DNA of 64,000 bases from an uncultured Prevotellaceae bacterium (GCA_947167515.1 CAMVIM010000004.1:1-64000), one strand, 5' to 3'. Shown: positions 1 through 8,558, counted from the stretch's first letter. The notes: generated from the letters alone by a model not told the origin. Numbers and translations: made by a program.

Positions 1-155
1 TATTCAATGCGGGAATGCCTGTCTTGCAACTCTACGGCATCGACGGCATCCCCTATATCTTCCTTTTCGCTCCCGACGGTACCATCCTTGCCCGAGGGTT
101 GCGCGGTGAGGACATCGATAGGAAACTCGAAGAGATATTTCCTGATAACAAATAA
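1..155 (+). CDS. Thioredoxin-like protein, C-terminal fragment
   Basis: This is the last 50 codons of a gene cut by the left edge, open in the third frame and ending in TAA. The visible part reads GIDGIPYIFLFAPDGTILAR, the strand with cis-proline followed by a strand and DG turn that closes a thioredoxin or TlpA fold. The Cys pair would lie upstream and cannot be seen. It ends 12 bases before the next thioredoxin-like gene, so the two are probably co-transcribed. The fold assignment rests only on this tail; the N-terminal half is unknown. Confidence 0.75.
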   Translation, partial: FNAGMPVLQLYGIDGIPYIFLFAPDGTILARGLRGEDIDRKLEEIFPDNK

Positions 156-167
156 AACGAAGCGAAT

Positions 168-1460
168 ATGAACAAGAAAAACATCATCACCATACTGTTT
201 GCACTTGCCGCCTTGGTGGGGCAGGCACAAGTGAAATGCCACATTGAAGGCAAGTTCATGAACGACAAATGGGGCGATGAGGTTGTCATCTGCAAGATAG
301 GAACAGACCTGCGCGTCAATGATGCACCAGAATGGCACCACAAGGCCGTGAATGGTCGCTTCGAGTGCGACATTGAAACGGATGTTCCTGAAATGTACGA
401 GGTCATACCCTATAAACAGTATGTAGAGACCGCAAGTTATTATTATGGATGGTTCCTTGTGGAGAACGGAACGGTAAGGATAGAAATCTACGGCGACAAA
501 TCTCCAAAGATAGAGAGCACCGGCGATGAAGGCCGATTGCATCAGGCAATGGATAGCGTTGCAGGTGTTCGTTTTCGTAACGAAATGGAGAGGATAAACC
601 GCGAATTGGAGGAGCACAAAGAAAAATACTTCAAACCCGAATTCCTGTCACTCATGCAGATAGCGAAGAATCTTGATAGAGACAGTCTGTCCAAGGCATA
701 CGTTGACAGCATTGAGCATGTAATGGACTACTATTATGACAACGAACGCGAGAGTTACACAGATGAAGGATGGCAGTTGTTCCAGCGTGCCAATAGTTTA
801 GATAGTCTCACCTATCCGTTCCGGTCAGAATACTATGCCGAACATCCCATGCTGTGGGCTTATTACCACGTGTTGCAGTCTATTGAAATGCTCAAATTTA
901 CAAACGTATACCACAATTTCGATGCCACTCCCCATGAGCAAATGGTGGCTCTCTACGAATCAAAACTACACAATTTGTACAAGGGTCATCCCATTCACGA
1001 GCAGATTACCACAGCCCTAACAGCCCTTCGCTTTCAGCCCGGCAAGCCCTACATTGACTACGATGTTCGCAACACCGATGGCCAAATCGTTCCCATCTCC
1101 TCGCTCATCCGTGGCAAGGTGGCTCTCATCGACCTTTGGGCATCGTGGTGCGGTCCCTGCCGTCGGCACAGCAAGGATATGATTCCCGTTTATGAGAAGT
1201 ACAAAGACAAGGGCTTTACAGTCGTAGCCATCGCCCGTGAACGCAAGCGAGAGGATATGGAAAACGCAGCGAAGAAAGACGGCTATCCTTGGCAGAGTCT
1301 CTTGGAACTAAACGACGAGAACGATGTGTGGCGCAAAAACGGAGCCGGCAATGGCGGAGGTGCCATGTTCCTCATCGACCGTGACGGCACCATTCTCTCC
1401 ACCTCTACGGATGCAGAAGAACTGGAACCCATCATCAAGAAAGCACTGAATATTGAATAA
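168..1460 (+). CDS. Secreted TlpA-type thiol-disulfide oxidoreductase
   Basis: The 430-residue product begins with a Sec signal peptide (MNKKNIITILFALAALVGQA, cleavage near residue 20). A first domain of about 90 residues resembles the DUF4369 beta domain often found before Bacteroidetes TlpA modules. A helical middle region follows (about 115-290). The C-terminal AhpC/TSA-thioredoxin domain (about 295-430) carries WCGPC at 327-331. The protein should act outside the inner membrane, reducing or exchanging disulfides; the substrate is not evident. Its signal peptide is almost identical to that of the next gene, so the two are tandem paralogues that diverged in the middle region. The start is the only ATG ahead of the signal peptide. 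Confidence 0.88.
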   Translation: MNKKNIITILFALAALVGQAQVKCHIEGKFMNDKWGDEVVICKIGTDLRVNDAPEWHHKAVNGRFECDIETDVPEMYEVIPYKQYVETASYYYGWFLVENGTVRIEIYGDKSPKIESTGDEGRLHQAMDSVAGVRFRNEMERINRELEEHKEKYFKPEFLSLMQIAKNLDRDSLSKAYVDSIEHVMDYYYDNERESYTDEGWQLFQRANSLDSLTYPFRSEYYAEHPMLWAYYHVLQSIEMLKFTNVYHNFDATPHEQMVALYESKLHNLYKGHPIHEQITTALTALRFQPGKPYIDYDVRNTDGQIVPISSLIRGKVALIDLWASWCGPCRRHSKDMIPVYEKYKDKGFTVVAIARERKREDMENAAKKDGYPWQSLLELNDENDVWRKNGAGNGGGAMFLIDRDGTILSTSTDAEELEPIIKKALNIE

Positions 1461-1859
1461 ACCCAGATTGGTCATTAGGCCACTTCGTGGCTCTGTCGTA
1501 AAACAAATTTGAATAATTATCATAATTTCACCCACTAATTTCTATAATTAACGTCAGTTCGATGAATTCCAACAAAAATAATTTATGAGAAATTCGTGGC
1601 TAATTCATGAGAATTTATGTCCCAAATAAACACGAATTACCATGAATTAACCACGAATTTGTCATGAATTTAATTATTTGTAGTTTTCGTCGAATTCACG
1701 TTATAATTATGATAATTTGTGGATAAAATTATTTTAATTATGGTAATTTGTTTCTTAATGACCCATTTGGGTTTAACGATATTTAACGCTATCGGCTGTC
1801 ACATTTTCAGCAAAACCTACGTATATATAAATATAGAACAACTAACAAAACAAGGAAAT
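1461..1859. repeat. Intergenic region with ~220-bp AT-rich palindromic element
   Basis: No gene is seen here. The core is an inverted repeat whose arms AAATTCGTGGCTAATTCATG (1590-1609) and its complement (1641-1660) match at 19 of 20 positions around a 31-base loop. Weaker complementarity extends outward to about 1509 and 1722, where ATTATCATAATT meets AATTATGATAAT. The same core occurs at 46542-46610. A small GCCAC/GTGGC hairpin lies near 1481-1493, just after the upstream stop codon. The reading frame is open through the right part, but the signal peptide of the next gene begins only at 1860, so that extension is not counted as coding. Confidence 0.7.
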
Positions 1860-4223
1860 ATGAATAAGAAAACCATCATCACCATCCTGCTCGCCCTCGC
1901 CGCAGTAGTGGGGCAGGCAAAAGAGAAAGCGATTGTGTGGGAACAGCCCACCACGGAGTTTGGAAACAGTTATGGCGACGGGTTCTTTAACCTGTGCCTT
2001 GACGTGACGAAGGTAGAACTGAAGGACAACGAAACCGTGGTGTATATCACCGCACAGCAGCGGTCGGACTATCCAGACTACTGGTTCCAGTTTGCGGGCG
2101 ACACCTACCTGGAAGTGGGTGAGCAACGCTACACCGTCGTTTCTGCCGACGGTATTGAACTCAACAAGCACCTTCAGACGAACAAGGACGGCAAGCGCGA
2201 CATAGCGTTCCATTTCCCACCGCTGCCTAAGGGAACTAAATCATTCGACTTTATCGAGGGCGACGGACAGGGCGCTTTCCAAATCAAGGGCATCAAGTCT
2301 GTGGAGGAGCGCTGGAAACAACTGTTCCCCTCCTACTGGCGCGACAATAACGGCGACTGGAAGATAGCCTTCTTCGACGACTGCGCCATCTACGACTGCA
2401 AGTTCTGGAACTACAAACAGCGCGACGTGAACCAGAAGACTGGCGAGGCTACCATCCTTATGACCAACGGCAACGACGAGTTGAAGGTCATGGTGGGTAA
2501 AGACAAGAAAGGTACGCGCACGATTCAGATTGGCAGCGAGAAGGCCACATACGCCATGATTACCACCCGCTTCTTGCCCGACTATCCCACGAAGGACACG
2601 CGCACCGACTTCGTGGACACAGGCTACAAGAAGGACACCGTGACCGTCGTGGGCTGGATTAAGGATATGCCGGAGCAATTCAAGCAGTTGAAGACCTTCG
2701 ACTTCGGCTATGAGAACATCTATACGGACAAGCAGGTGGATGTCCATGCCGACCTCGACGAGCAGGGACGCTTCACGGTTAAGTTTCCTCTCCTGAATAG
2801 CACGGAGTTTTTCATCGACTGGCGCCGTTGCTTCATCCGCACAATGTTCGAGCCTGGCAAGACCTATTTCATGCTCTACGACTTCAAAGAGGGTCGACGC
2901 TACTTGATGGGCGACGACTGCCGATTGCAGAACGAACTCTTCAAGTACCCGCTCGACTGGAATTCCATACGTATGGAGGATAGCGACAAGGATTTCGACA
3001 AGTACATGGCTTCGGTCGACAGCCTCCTGAAGGCGCAGAGTGCCATCATCAACCAACTCTGCGAGGAGCACCCCACGCTTTCCACCCGCTTCAACACCTT
3101 CTGGAAGGGCAATACGCTGTGGCAGCAGGCACGCGACTTCGGACAGTCACGTTTCAGAGGCCCCAACTTCCAACTCCCTGACAATGCCCGCCGTTATGCC
3201 TACGACAACTTCTGGACAAAGATGGAGAAGCCCTACACTCTGCATCGCGGCCTCAGCGGTTTCCTGCGCGATTACTTAGACGATGCCGCAGATGCACGCA
3301 ACGCCGTATTCTCATATAACATTCGCGACCACTATAAAGACTTTGCCTCAAACGACGAGGAGTTGGCATTGCTCACGCGCTGGAAGAAATGGATAGACGA
3401 ATCTACGGCCATCATCGAGGCAGAACCCACCGCCGAAGCGAAGGAACGCAAATCCCATGAACTCGATTCGCTGAATGCCGACCAAATCAAGGAGGTTGAC
3501 AAGATAGTCCAATCTCCAAGAGCATCCAAAATCATTCATGGCGGGCTGCTCGTGAACACCTTGAAGCAACACCAACTGACACTTGACTCCCTTCGTGCCG
3601 ACCCGTTCATCAAGGATGTCTGGCTCACCCGGCAAGCGCTCAGTCACATAGACCACGATCGCACATCGCTGCTGCCCAACATCGTAGACACGCTGAAGGC
3701 CATGATTAGCAACCCCGACTGCATCGCCATGATTGAGAAGCAGAACAATCATTACCTCGCCATCGAGAACCGCGAGTTCGACAAACTGGTGCTAAAATCA
3801 TCGGACAACCTTGCAGACCTCAGCGAGGGCGAGGCACTGCTGAAGAAACTCCTCGAACCATACAAGGGCAAGTTCGTGCTGCTCGACATCTGGGGAACGT
3901 GGTGCAGCCCCTGCAAGGAAGCCCTCTCGCACTCCACCGAGGAGTACGCCCGCCTGAAGGACTACGACATCCAGTATCTCTATCTGGCCAACAGCAGCCC
4001 GCTGGAATCTTGGGAGAACGTCATCAAGGAGTACAACGTCAGCGGCCCCAACGTTGCCCACTACAACCTGCCCGCCGAGCAGCAATCTGCCATCGAGCGT
4101 CACCTTGGTGTCAATTCCTTCCCCACCTACAAACTCTTCAACCGTGAAGGCCATCTGCTGGACCTGGAAATAGATGCCCGCGACCTTGACCAACTGGTAC
4201 ACCTATTAGAGCAGATGAAATAA
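1860..4223 (+). CDS. Large secreted thioredoxin-domain protein
   Basis: The start at 1860 is chosen because it gives a clean signal peptide (MNKKTIITILLALAAVVGQA) almost the same as that of the upstream paralogue; the upstream ORF extension lies in the palindromic repeat. The 787-residue product has a long N-terminal region of about 650 residues without a motif I can name, rich in charged helices, and a C-terminal thioredoxin domain with WCSPC at 681-685 and a cis-Pro strand (SFPTYKLF) near the end. It is probably periplasmic or surface-exposed. The neighbouring thioredoxin genes suggest a redox or envelope-protein maturation role, but the substrate is unknown. It is much longer than ordinary TlpA proteins. 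Confidence 0.82.
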   Translation: MNKKTIITILLALAAVVGQAKEKAIVWEQPTTEFGNSYGDGFFNLCLDVTKVELKDNETVVYITAQQRSDYPDYWFQFAGDTYLEVGEQRYTVVSADGIELNKHLQTNKDGKRDIAFHFPPLPKGTKSFDFIEGDGQGAFQIKGIKSVEERWKQLFPSYWRDNNGDWKIAFFDDCAIYDCKFWNYKQRDVNQKTGEATILMTNGNDELKVMVGKDKKGTRTIQIGSEKATYAMITTRFLPDYPTKDTRTDFVDTGYKKDTVTVVGWIKDMPEQFKQLKTFDFGYENIYTDKQVDVHADLDEQGRFTVKFPLLNSTEFFIDWRRCFIRTMFEPGKTYFMLYDFKEGRRYLMGDDCRLQNELFKYPLDWNSIRMEDSDKDFDKYMASVDSLLKAQSAIINQLCEEHPTLSTRFNTFWKGNTLWQQARDFGQSRFRGPNFQLPDNARRYAYDNFWTKMEKPYTLHRGLSGFLRDYLDDAADARNAVFSYNIRDHYKDFASNDEELALLTRWKKWIDESTAIIEAEPTAEAKERKSHELDSLNADQIKEVDKIVQSPRASKIIHGGLLVNTLKQHQLTLDSLRADPFIKDVWLTRQALSHIDHDRTSLLPNIVDTLKAMISNPDCIAMIEKQNNHYLAIENREFDKLVLKSSDNLADLSEGEALLKKLLEPYKGKFVLLDIWGTWCSPCKEALSHSTEEYARLKDYDIQYLYLANSSPLESWENVIKEYNVSGPNVAHYNLPAEQQSAIERHLGVNSFPTYKLFNREGHLLDLEIDARDLDQLVHLLEQMK

Positions 4224-4565
4224 ACCCTACTGACATAAAAGAAGGACCACCCGAACGGTTCTTCCACACCTCCCAAACCGACATCGACGACGTCGGTTTG
4301 CCGACATCGACGACATCGGTCAACCGACGTCGTCGATGTCGTTTTTGAGGCTGTGAAAGCACCCTTTCAGAGACTTTGCCACGAAGCCATCGGAGGCAAT
4401 GCCGTAAAACCACAAAGGGCAATGAGTTTATCGATGGAAAATTTTGCTGCTAAAGGGACTCTTCGTACCGTTGAACTGCTTTCGAAGGTACTCACGTTCG
4501 GAAAAACTCAAATAAATTTGGTTTTTCTCTCACTTAATCGTACCTTTGCGACCCAGAAAACGAAA
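4224..4565. repeat. Palindrome array plus promoter-bearing repeat
   Basis: There is no credible gene; the open frame through here lacks a plausible start. Three near-identical units built on CGACATCGACGACGTCGG lie at 4277-4341. The outer two form perfect 20-base inverted arms (4279-4298 and 4322-4341) followed by TTTTTGAGGCTGTG, so the array could end transcription of the thioredoxin gene. Downstream, 4482-4549 is a second repeat type that ends in a complete Bacteroidetes promoter and recurs, inverted, in front of dxs. Both copies have the same order: palindrome, TTTTGAGGCTGTG, then promoter module. Confidence 0.75.
4517..4548 (+). promoter_or_regulatory. Promoter of aldo/keto reductase
   Basis: TTTG (4517-4520), a 20-base spacer, then TACCTTTG (4541-4548) match the Bacteroidetes -33/-7 consensus TTTG and TAnnTTTG. 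Transcription should start near 4551, leaving a leader of about 15 bases. The promoter is embedded in a repeat shared with the dxs promoter. Confidence 0.8.
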
Positions 4566-5543
4566 ATGATTATGATATATAAGTATTGTGGACATTCGGG
4601 GGTGCAACTCCCTGTGCTGAGTCTCGGCTTATGGCACAACTTTGGGAGTGTGGACGACTTCTCGGTAGCTACACAGATGGTGGTGAAGGCGTTCGATGCA
4701 GGCATCTGCCACTTCGACTTGGCAAATAATTATGGGCCTGTGCCAGGGTCGGCGGAGACGAACTTCGGAAGAATCCTCAAGAATCAGCTGGCGAGCCATC
4801 GCGATGAGATGTTCATCGCATCGAAGGCAGGGCACGACATGTGGTCAGGAGTGTATGGCACGGGCAGTAGCAGGAAGAACCTGATTGCGAGTTGCAACCA
4901 GAGTTTGAAGCGGACAGGACTGGAATATTTCGACATCTTCTATAGCCACCGTTACGATGGTGTGACGCCGATTGAGGAGACCATGCAGGCACTTATCGAC
5001 TTGGTGCGACAAGGGAAGGCACTCTATGTGGGCATCTCGAAGTATCCACCCGAGTTGCAGCAGCAGTGCTACGACATCTTGAAGGAGGCGCACGTACCCT
5101 GTCTGCTTTCGCAGTATCGTTGTTCCATGTTCGACCCGAAAGCCAAGAACGCCAACTTCCAGATAGCCACTGACAACGGGAGCGGCATCATCTGTTTCTC
5201 ACCACTTGCACAGGGCTTGCTGACAGGCAAGTACAACAACGGAATTCCTGAAGGCAGCCGTGCAGCGCGGAGCACGGGATTCCTGCAGCAGAATCAAGTC
5301 ACCCCCGAACGGGTGGAGGCTGTGAAGCAGCTCGCTGTCATCGCCCAAGAGCGTGGACAGAGCATCGCACAGATGGCATTGGCATGGGTGCTGGCAGACG
5401 AGCGAGTGACCAGCTGCATCATCGGCACTTCATCAGTCAAGCAGTTGGAGAACAACCTCGAAACGCTCAACAACCTCACCTTCAGCAAGGAAGAGATGGA
5501 ACGCATCAATGCCATCATCGCACCCCACGAGTTGTGGTTCTAA
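4566..5543 (+). CDS. gpr: Aldo/keto reductase, YghZ/Gpr type
   Basis: The 325-residue NADPH-dependent aldo/keto reductase closely follows the E. coli YghZ (L-glyceraldehyde-3-phosphate reductase) pattern: YKYCGHSG.QLP.LSLGLWHN at the start, HFDLANNYGP, SKAGHDMW, FYSHR and ALYVGISKY. The catalytic tetrad is Asp51, Tyr56, Lys87, His128. It is a cytosolic TIM barrel that reduces aldehydes; glyceraldehyde phosphate or methylglyoxal detoxification is likely by family. I place the start at 4566 because the promoter box ends at 4548; an ATG at 4572 is an equally good alternative. The longer frame starting at 4353 would run through the promoter and is rejected. Confidence 0.9.
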   Translation: MIMIYKYCGHSGVQLPVLSLGLWHNFGSVDDFSVATQMVVKAFDAGICHFDLANNYGPVPGSAETNFGRILKNQLASHRDEMFIASKAGHDMWSGVYGTGSSRKNLIASCNQSLKRTGLEYFDIFYSHRYDGVTPIEETMQALIDLVRQGKALYVGISKYPPELQQQCYDILKEAHVPCLLSQYRCSMFDPKAKNANFQIATDNGSGIICFSPLAQGLLTGKYNNGIPEGSRAARSTGFLQQNQVTPERVEAVKQLAVIAQERGQSIAQMALAWVLADERVTSCIIGTSSVKQLENNLETLNNLTFSKEEMERINAIIAPHELWF

Positions 5544-5590
5544 AAATGAGAAAATCCAAAAGCTAAAAAACGCATCACCTTACCCCGCAT

Positions 5591-6136
5591 ATGAAAAAAG
5601 CACTCACCGCCCTGTTCCTCTCGCTTCTCACCTTCACCTCATGCAGCGACGATGTGACCAGCAAGTATTCCAACCGCGCCATTGTGCGAGGTTTTTTCAA
5701 CATCTATGAGTACCCCATACTCTCCAACGTGATGACCCAGCCTGGACAGTATGCCAGCGTTCGAATGATTACGCCTAATATCGTTATCAAAACTTCAAGC
5801 GAGACATTTGAACGTAATGTTGATGCCATCAGCAAAACTTTTGAATTTGGATTAGGAGGATTAATCATAGGAACGAGCAATATGACTGATGAATATGGGA
5901 AATGGATGCACTATTGCTATGACCTCGCCTGCCCCATCTGCGACCCCTCCATTCGTAGGCTTAACATCAAAGACCATTTTGCCACATGCCCCAAATGTGG
6001 CACCAGCTTTGACCTGAACAATGAGGGAGCCATCTACGAGATAGACACGGAAAATCCACCTGCCACAAAACGCGGTCTCTATCAATACCGCATTGACTAT
6101 GACGATAACAGCCCCGTGGTCAATGTCCACAACTGA
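5591..6136 (+). CDS. Cys-rich lipoprotein with zinc-ribbon-like motif
   Basis: The 181-residue product starts with a lipoprotein signal peptide (FTSC, lipid-carrying Cys18). The central part contains a run of hydrophobic strand residues (about 80-95). The C-terminal part holds Cys109, CPIC (114-117) and CPKCG (133-137), spaced like a zinc ribbon or a small iron-binding knuckle. It lacks the CxH/CxxH pairs of a true Rieske protein, although SFDLNNEGAIYE resembles a Rieske-like strand. I do not recognise a named family. It is probably anchored to the envelope, lies 47 bases after the aldo/keto reductase and may share its transcript. Its function is unknown. Confidence 0.75.
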   Translation: MKKALTALFLSLLTFTSCSDDVTSKYSNRAIVRGFFNIYEYPILSNVMTQPGQYASVRMITPNIVIKTSSETFERNVDAISKTFEFGLGGLIIGTSNMTDEYGKWMHYCYDLACPICDPSIRRLNIKDHFATCPKCGTSFDLNNEGAIYEIDTENPPATKRGLYQYRIDYDDNSPVVNVHN

Positions 6137-6162
6137 ACGGTGAGATATACAGAACTGAGAAA

Positions 6163-7788
6163 TTGGAAACAACATCATCGCTGAAAGACAAGACTGCCCG
6201 TGGCTTCTTTTGGGGAGCCTTGAACAACGGAGCCATGCAGGTGCTGAACGCAGTGTTCGGCATCGTGTTGGCGCGTCAACTCGGCCAAGCTGACTATGGT
6301 CTCATCAACATGCTCACCGTTTTCTCATGGATAGCCATCTCCCTGCAAGACAGCGGCTTCGTCACCGCCCTGACCAACAAGCGCAATGCCACCCAGCACG
6401 ACTACAACGCAGTCTTCTGGTTCAACATCACGGTGAGCCTCCTCCTCTACATTCTCCTATTCCTTTGCGCACCACTCATTGCAGAGTTCTACCATGAGCC
6501 TATCCTCACCCCCCTCTCCCGCTACTATTTCCTCAGTTTCTTCATCGCCTCCTTCAGCATTGTGCCACGTGCCATCCTCTTTCGGCAAATCCGGCAGCGT
6601 GAACTGGCCATCATGACCCTTGTCGCCCTGTTTGTGTCTGGCATTGTAGGCATAGCGATGGCATACAACGGCATGGCTTTCTGGGGACTCGCCACCCAAA
6701 CCATCACCTACAACCTCCTTGTCAGCATCCTCAGTTGGGTGTTTGCAGCAAAAGCCCCCCTCTCATCCCCCCAAGGGGGGAAGATGCCATCCGGCGAGGT
6801 TCCCGATGATAAGACTCCCATTGACAAACACTCCGCATGGCTCCTCCCCCCCTGGGGGGACAAGAGGGGGGCTTCAGCCTTCTTCGCGCCTATTAAAGAA
6901 ATGTTCCCCTTCTCCTCCAAGATGCTCATCACCAACATTTTCATCCATATCAACAACAACATTTTCTCGCTCGTATTAGGCAAACTCTACACCAAAGTGG
7001 AAGTGGGCACCTACGCCCAAGCCAACAAGTGGAACATGATGGGCGCCTCCACCATCACAGGCATGGTGCAGGGTGTGGCACAGCCCACCTTCGTCCAGGT
7101 AGGCGATGATCTGAGCCGTCTGCGTAGAGCCTTCTCCAAGATGCTGCGCTTCACCTCCTTCGTCACCTTCCCCATCATGTTTGGCCTCGCCCTCGTCGCC
7201 CCCGAATTTATCACTGTCCTCATCACCGAGAAGTGGCTTTCCTCTGCCCACCTCATGCAACTGCTCTGCATCGGCGGCGCTTTCCTGCCCATCGCCACGC
7301 TCTACTACAACCTCATCATCTCGCGTGGCAAGTCCGATGTCTATATGTGGAATGTCATCGCCCAAGGTTGTGCCATCCTCGGAAGCATCCTCATGATATA
7401 TGCCCTTCCCGGAACACAAGATTCGTCCAGTGTGTGGACAGGCTCACTTCTCACTCTTCATTTTTCACTTCAGAGGATAGACCTCATGGTTATTGCCTAT
7501 GTCCTCGTCATTATCCTTTGGACAGGCATCTGGCATCGTTTCCTTGAGCAGGAAATCCATTACCCCTTCCTTTCAGCCCTGAAAGACATTCTCCCATTCC
7601 TCTTCATCGCAGCTGCCACAATGGGCATCACCTATTTCGTCACCCTGCCATTGGCAGCGAACTACAGCCCCCTCATCCTGCTCATCAGCCGCATCCTCCT
7701 TGCCGCCCTTATCTACCTCGGTACCCTCTGGCTCCTCCGTGCCAAAATCCTGAAAGAAAGCATCGGCTACCTCTTCAAGAAGAAGTAG
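6163..7788 (+). CDS. Polysaccharide flippase (Wzx/MATE-like, PST family)
   Basis: The 541-residue polytopic membrane protein opens with KTARGFFWGALNNGAMQVLN, the hallmark amphipathic start of the PST/WzxC flippase family. Fourteen or so membrane segments follow. It should move lipid-linked saccharide units across the inner membrane. The start codon is TTG; no upstream ATG exists and the N-terminal motif requires it. Two stretches look foreign: residues about 197-238 are encoded by a 123-bp GC-rich inverted repeat (41 codons, in frame), and residues about 427-437 (SLLTLHFSLQR) by a short copy of the TTCACTT-type repeat. Both fall in predicted loops. The flippase is thus lengthened but not broken. 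Confidence 0.87.
   Translation: METTSSLKDKTARGFFWGALNNGAMQVLNAVFGIVLARQLGQADYGLINMLTVFSWIAISLQDSGFVTALTNKRNATQHDYNAVFWFNITVSLLLYILLFLCAPLIAEFYHEPILTPLSRYYFLSFFIASFSIVPRAILFRQIRQRELAIMTLVALFVSGIVGIAMAYNGMAFWGLATQTITYNLLVSILSWVFAAKAPLSSPQGGKMPSGEVPDDKTPIDKHSAWLLPPWGDKRGASAFFAPIKEMFPFSSKMLITNIFIHINNNIFSLVLGKLYTKVEVGTYAQANKWNMMGASTITGMVQGVAQPTFVQVGDDLSRLRRAFSKMLRFTSFVTFPIMFGLALVAPEFITVLITEKWLSSAHLMQLLCIGGAFLPIATLYYNLIISRGKSDVYMWNVIAQGCAILGSILMIYALPGTQDSSSVWTGSLLTLHFSLQRIDLMVIAYVLVIILWTGIWHRFLEQEIHYPFLSALKDILPFLFIAAATMGITYFVTLPLAANYSPLILLISRILLAALIYLGTLWLLRAKILKESIGYLFKKK
6752..6874. repeat. In-frame GC-rich inverted repeat in the flippase gene
   Basis: The left arm AAGCCCCCCTCTCATCCCCC (from 6752) and the right arm ending GAGGGGGGCTT (6874) are inverted copies about 30 bases long with few mismatches. 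Each arm holds a smaller CCCCCC-AAGGGGGG hairpin. The element is 123 bp, a multiple of three, and adds 41 codons rich in Pro, Gly, Ser and Lys. It is related to the elements in rsgA and the HI0933-type gene. Confidence 0.75.
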
Positions 7789-7857
7789 CCGACCCCTATA
7801 ATGCCGTTCCTATTTCAGCACCTTAGATTTTTCAATTTTCACGCTTCACTTCTCACT

Positions 7858-8406
7858 TCAGAAGTTCACCTTTCGTTCTGGTGCAGCGAAAGAGCAGAAA
7901 CGAGCCGTTGCGTTGGTGATATAGAGCACAGCCATATTGTCATCGTCTGCCTTGTACATACCTTTCAAGCCCTCATTGCGATTCAGCAATTCCTCCTTCA
8001 CCGATAAAGTCTCGTCGTTGACCAGCGTTCCGCTCAGACGCATCCATTCGCTGTTCGACTTCTTCAACGCACAGATTTCAAACTTCCCATTGGCAGCCAT
8101 CTGCTTGTACACATCCTTCACCTTGCCTGTCACAATGTACAGACGTCCGTCTATAATCTCTGACACGCCAAAGGGACGCACATGAGGCTGGTCGCCATCG
8201 GCTGTGGCAATGAAGAATGTGCCACACTCCTTCAGATATGCCTGCACCTCCTGCATGTTCTGCTGGCGGGTTTCCTCACTAATGGTGTCGTTGGCAACCA
8301 CTGCCTCACTCTCCCCACTGCTCTCCGTCTGAGCAGCGGCATTTTGTTTGTTGTCACATGCTGCCAAAACCATCAGGGCAGCGAACGCAAATAAAAGCTT
8401 TTTCAT
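7858..8406 (-). CDS. Lipoprotein with pyridoxamine-oxidase-like flavin barrel
   Basis: The 182-residue product has a lipoprotein signal (LAAC, Cys17), a low-complexity linker (about 20-45) and a split-barrel domain of the PNPOx-like FMN-binding superfamily (about 50-180). Supporting motifs are FIATADGDQPHVRPFGVSEI, RLYIVTGKVKDVYKQMAANG and WMRLSGTLVND. By family it binds a flavin and acts as a small oxidoreductase or flavin shuttle; its location should be the periplasmic face of a membrane. It is transcribed alone from a promoter at 8486-8493, divergent from the fumarase gene, with a leader of about 75 bases. Confidence 0.82.
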   Translation of the reverse strand: MKKLLFAFAALMVLAACDNKQNAAAQTESSGESEAVVANDTISEETRQQNMQEVQAYLKECGTFFIATADGDQPHVRPFGVSEIIDGRLYIVTGKVKDVYKQMAANGKFEICALKKSNSEWMRLSGTLVNDETLSVKEELLNRNEGLKGMYKADDDNMAVLYITNATARFCSFAAPERKVNF

Positions 8407-8485
8407 TTCTTTTTAGGTTTCTTGTTAGTACTACATATTATATTTGTTTGTCTCGATAAAATCATCTCATAGGCTTATCCATTTG

Positions 8486-8493
8486 CAAAGGTA
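8486..8493 (-). promoter_or_regulatory. Promoter -7 box of flavin-barrel lipoprotein
   Basis: Read on the minus strand the box is TACCTTTG. It lies 80 bases ahead of the lipoprotein start, in the 207-base divergent region that also holds the fumarase promoter. Confidence 0.7.
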
Positions 8494-8558
8494 CGACTTA
8501 TTTTCATTCCAAACACTTATTTTTTCTCATTAACAACGGAAATATAAGAAATCTTTCG

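Noticed and set aside
4353-4565. N-terminal extension of the aldo/keto reductase
   Set aside because: It would translate the repeat and promoter; the family N-terminus begins at YKYCG.
5914-6003. Rieske iron-sulfur site in the lipoprotein
   Set aside because: The Cys residues are in CxxC pairs without the two His ligands a Rieske cluster needs.
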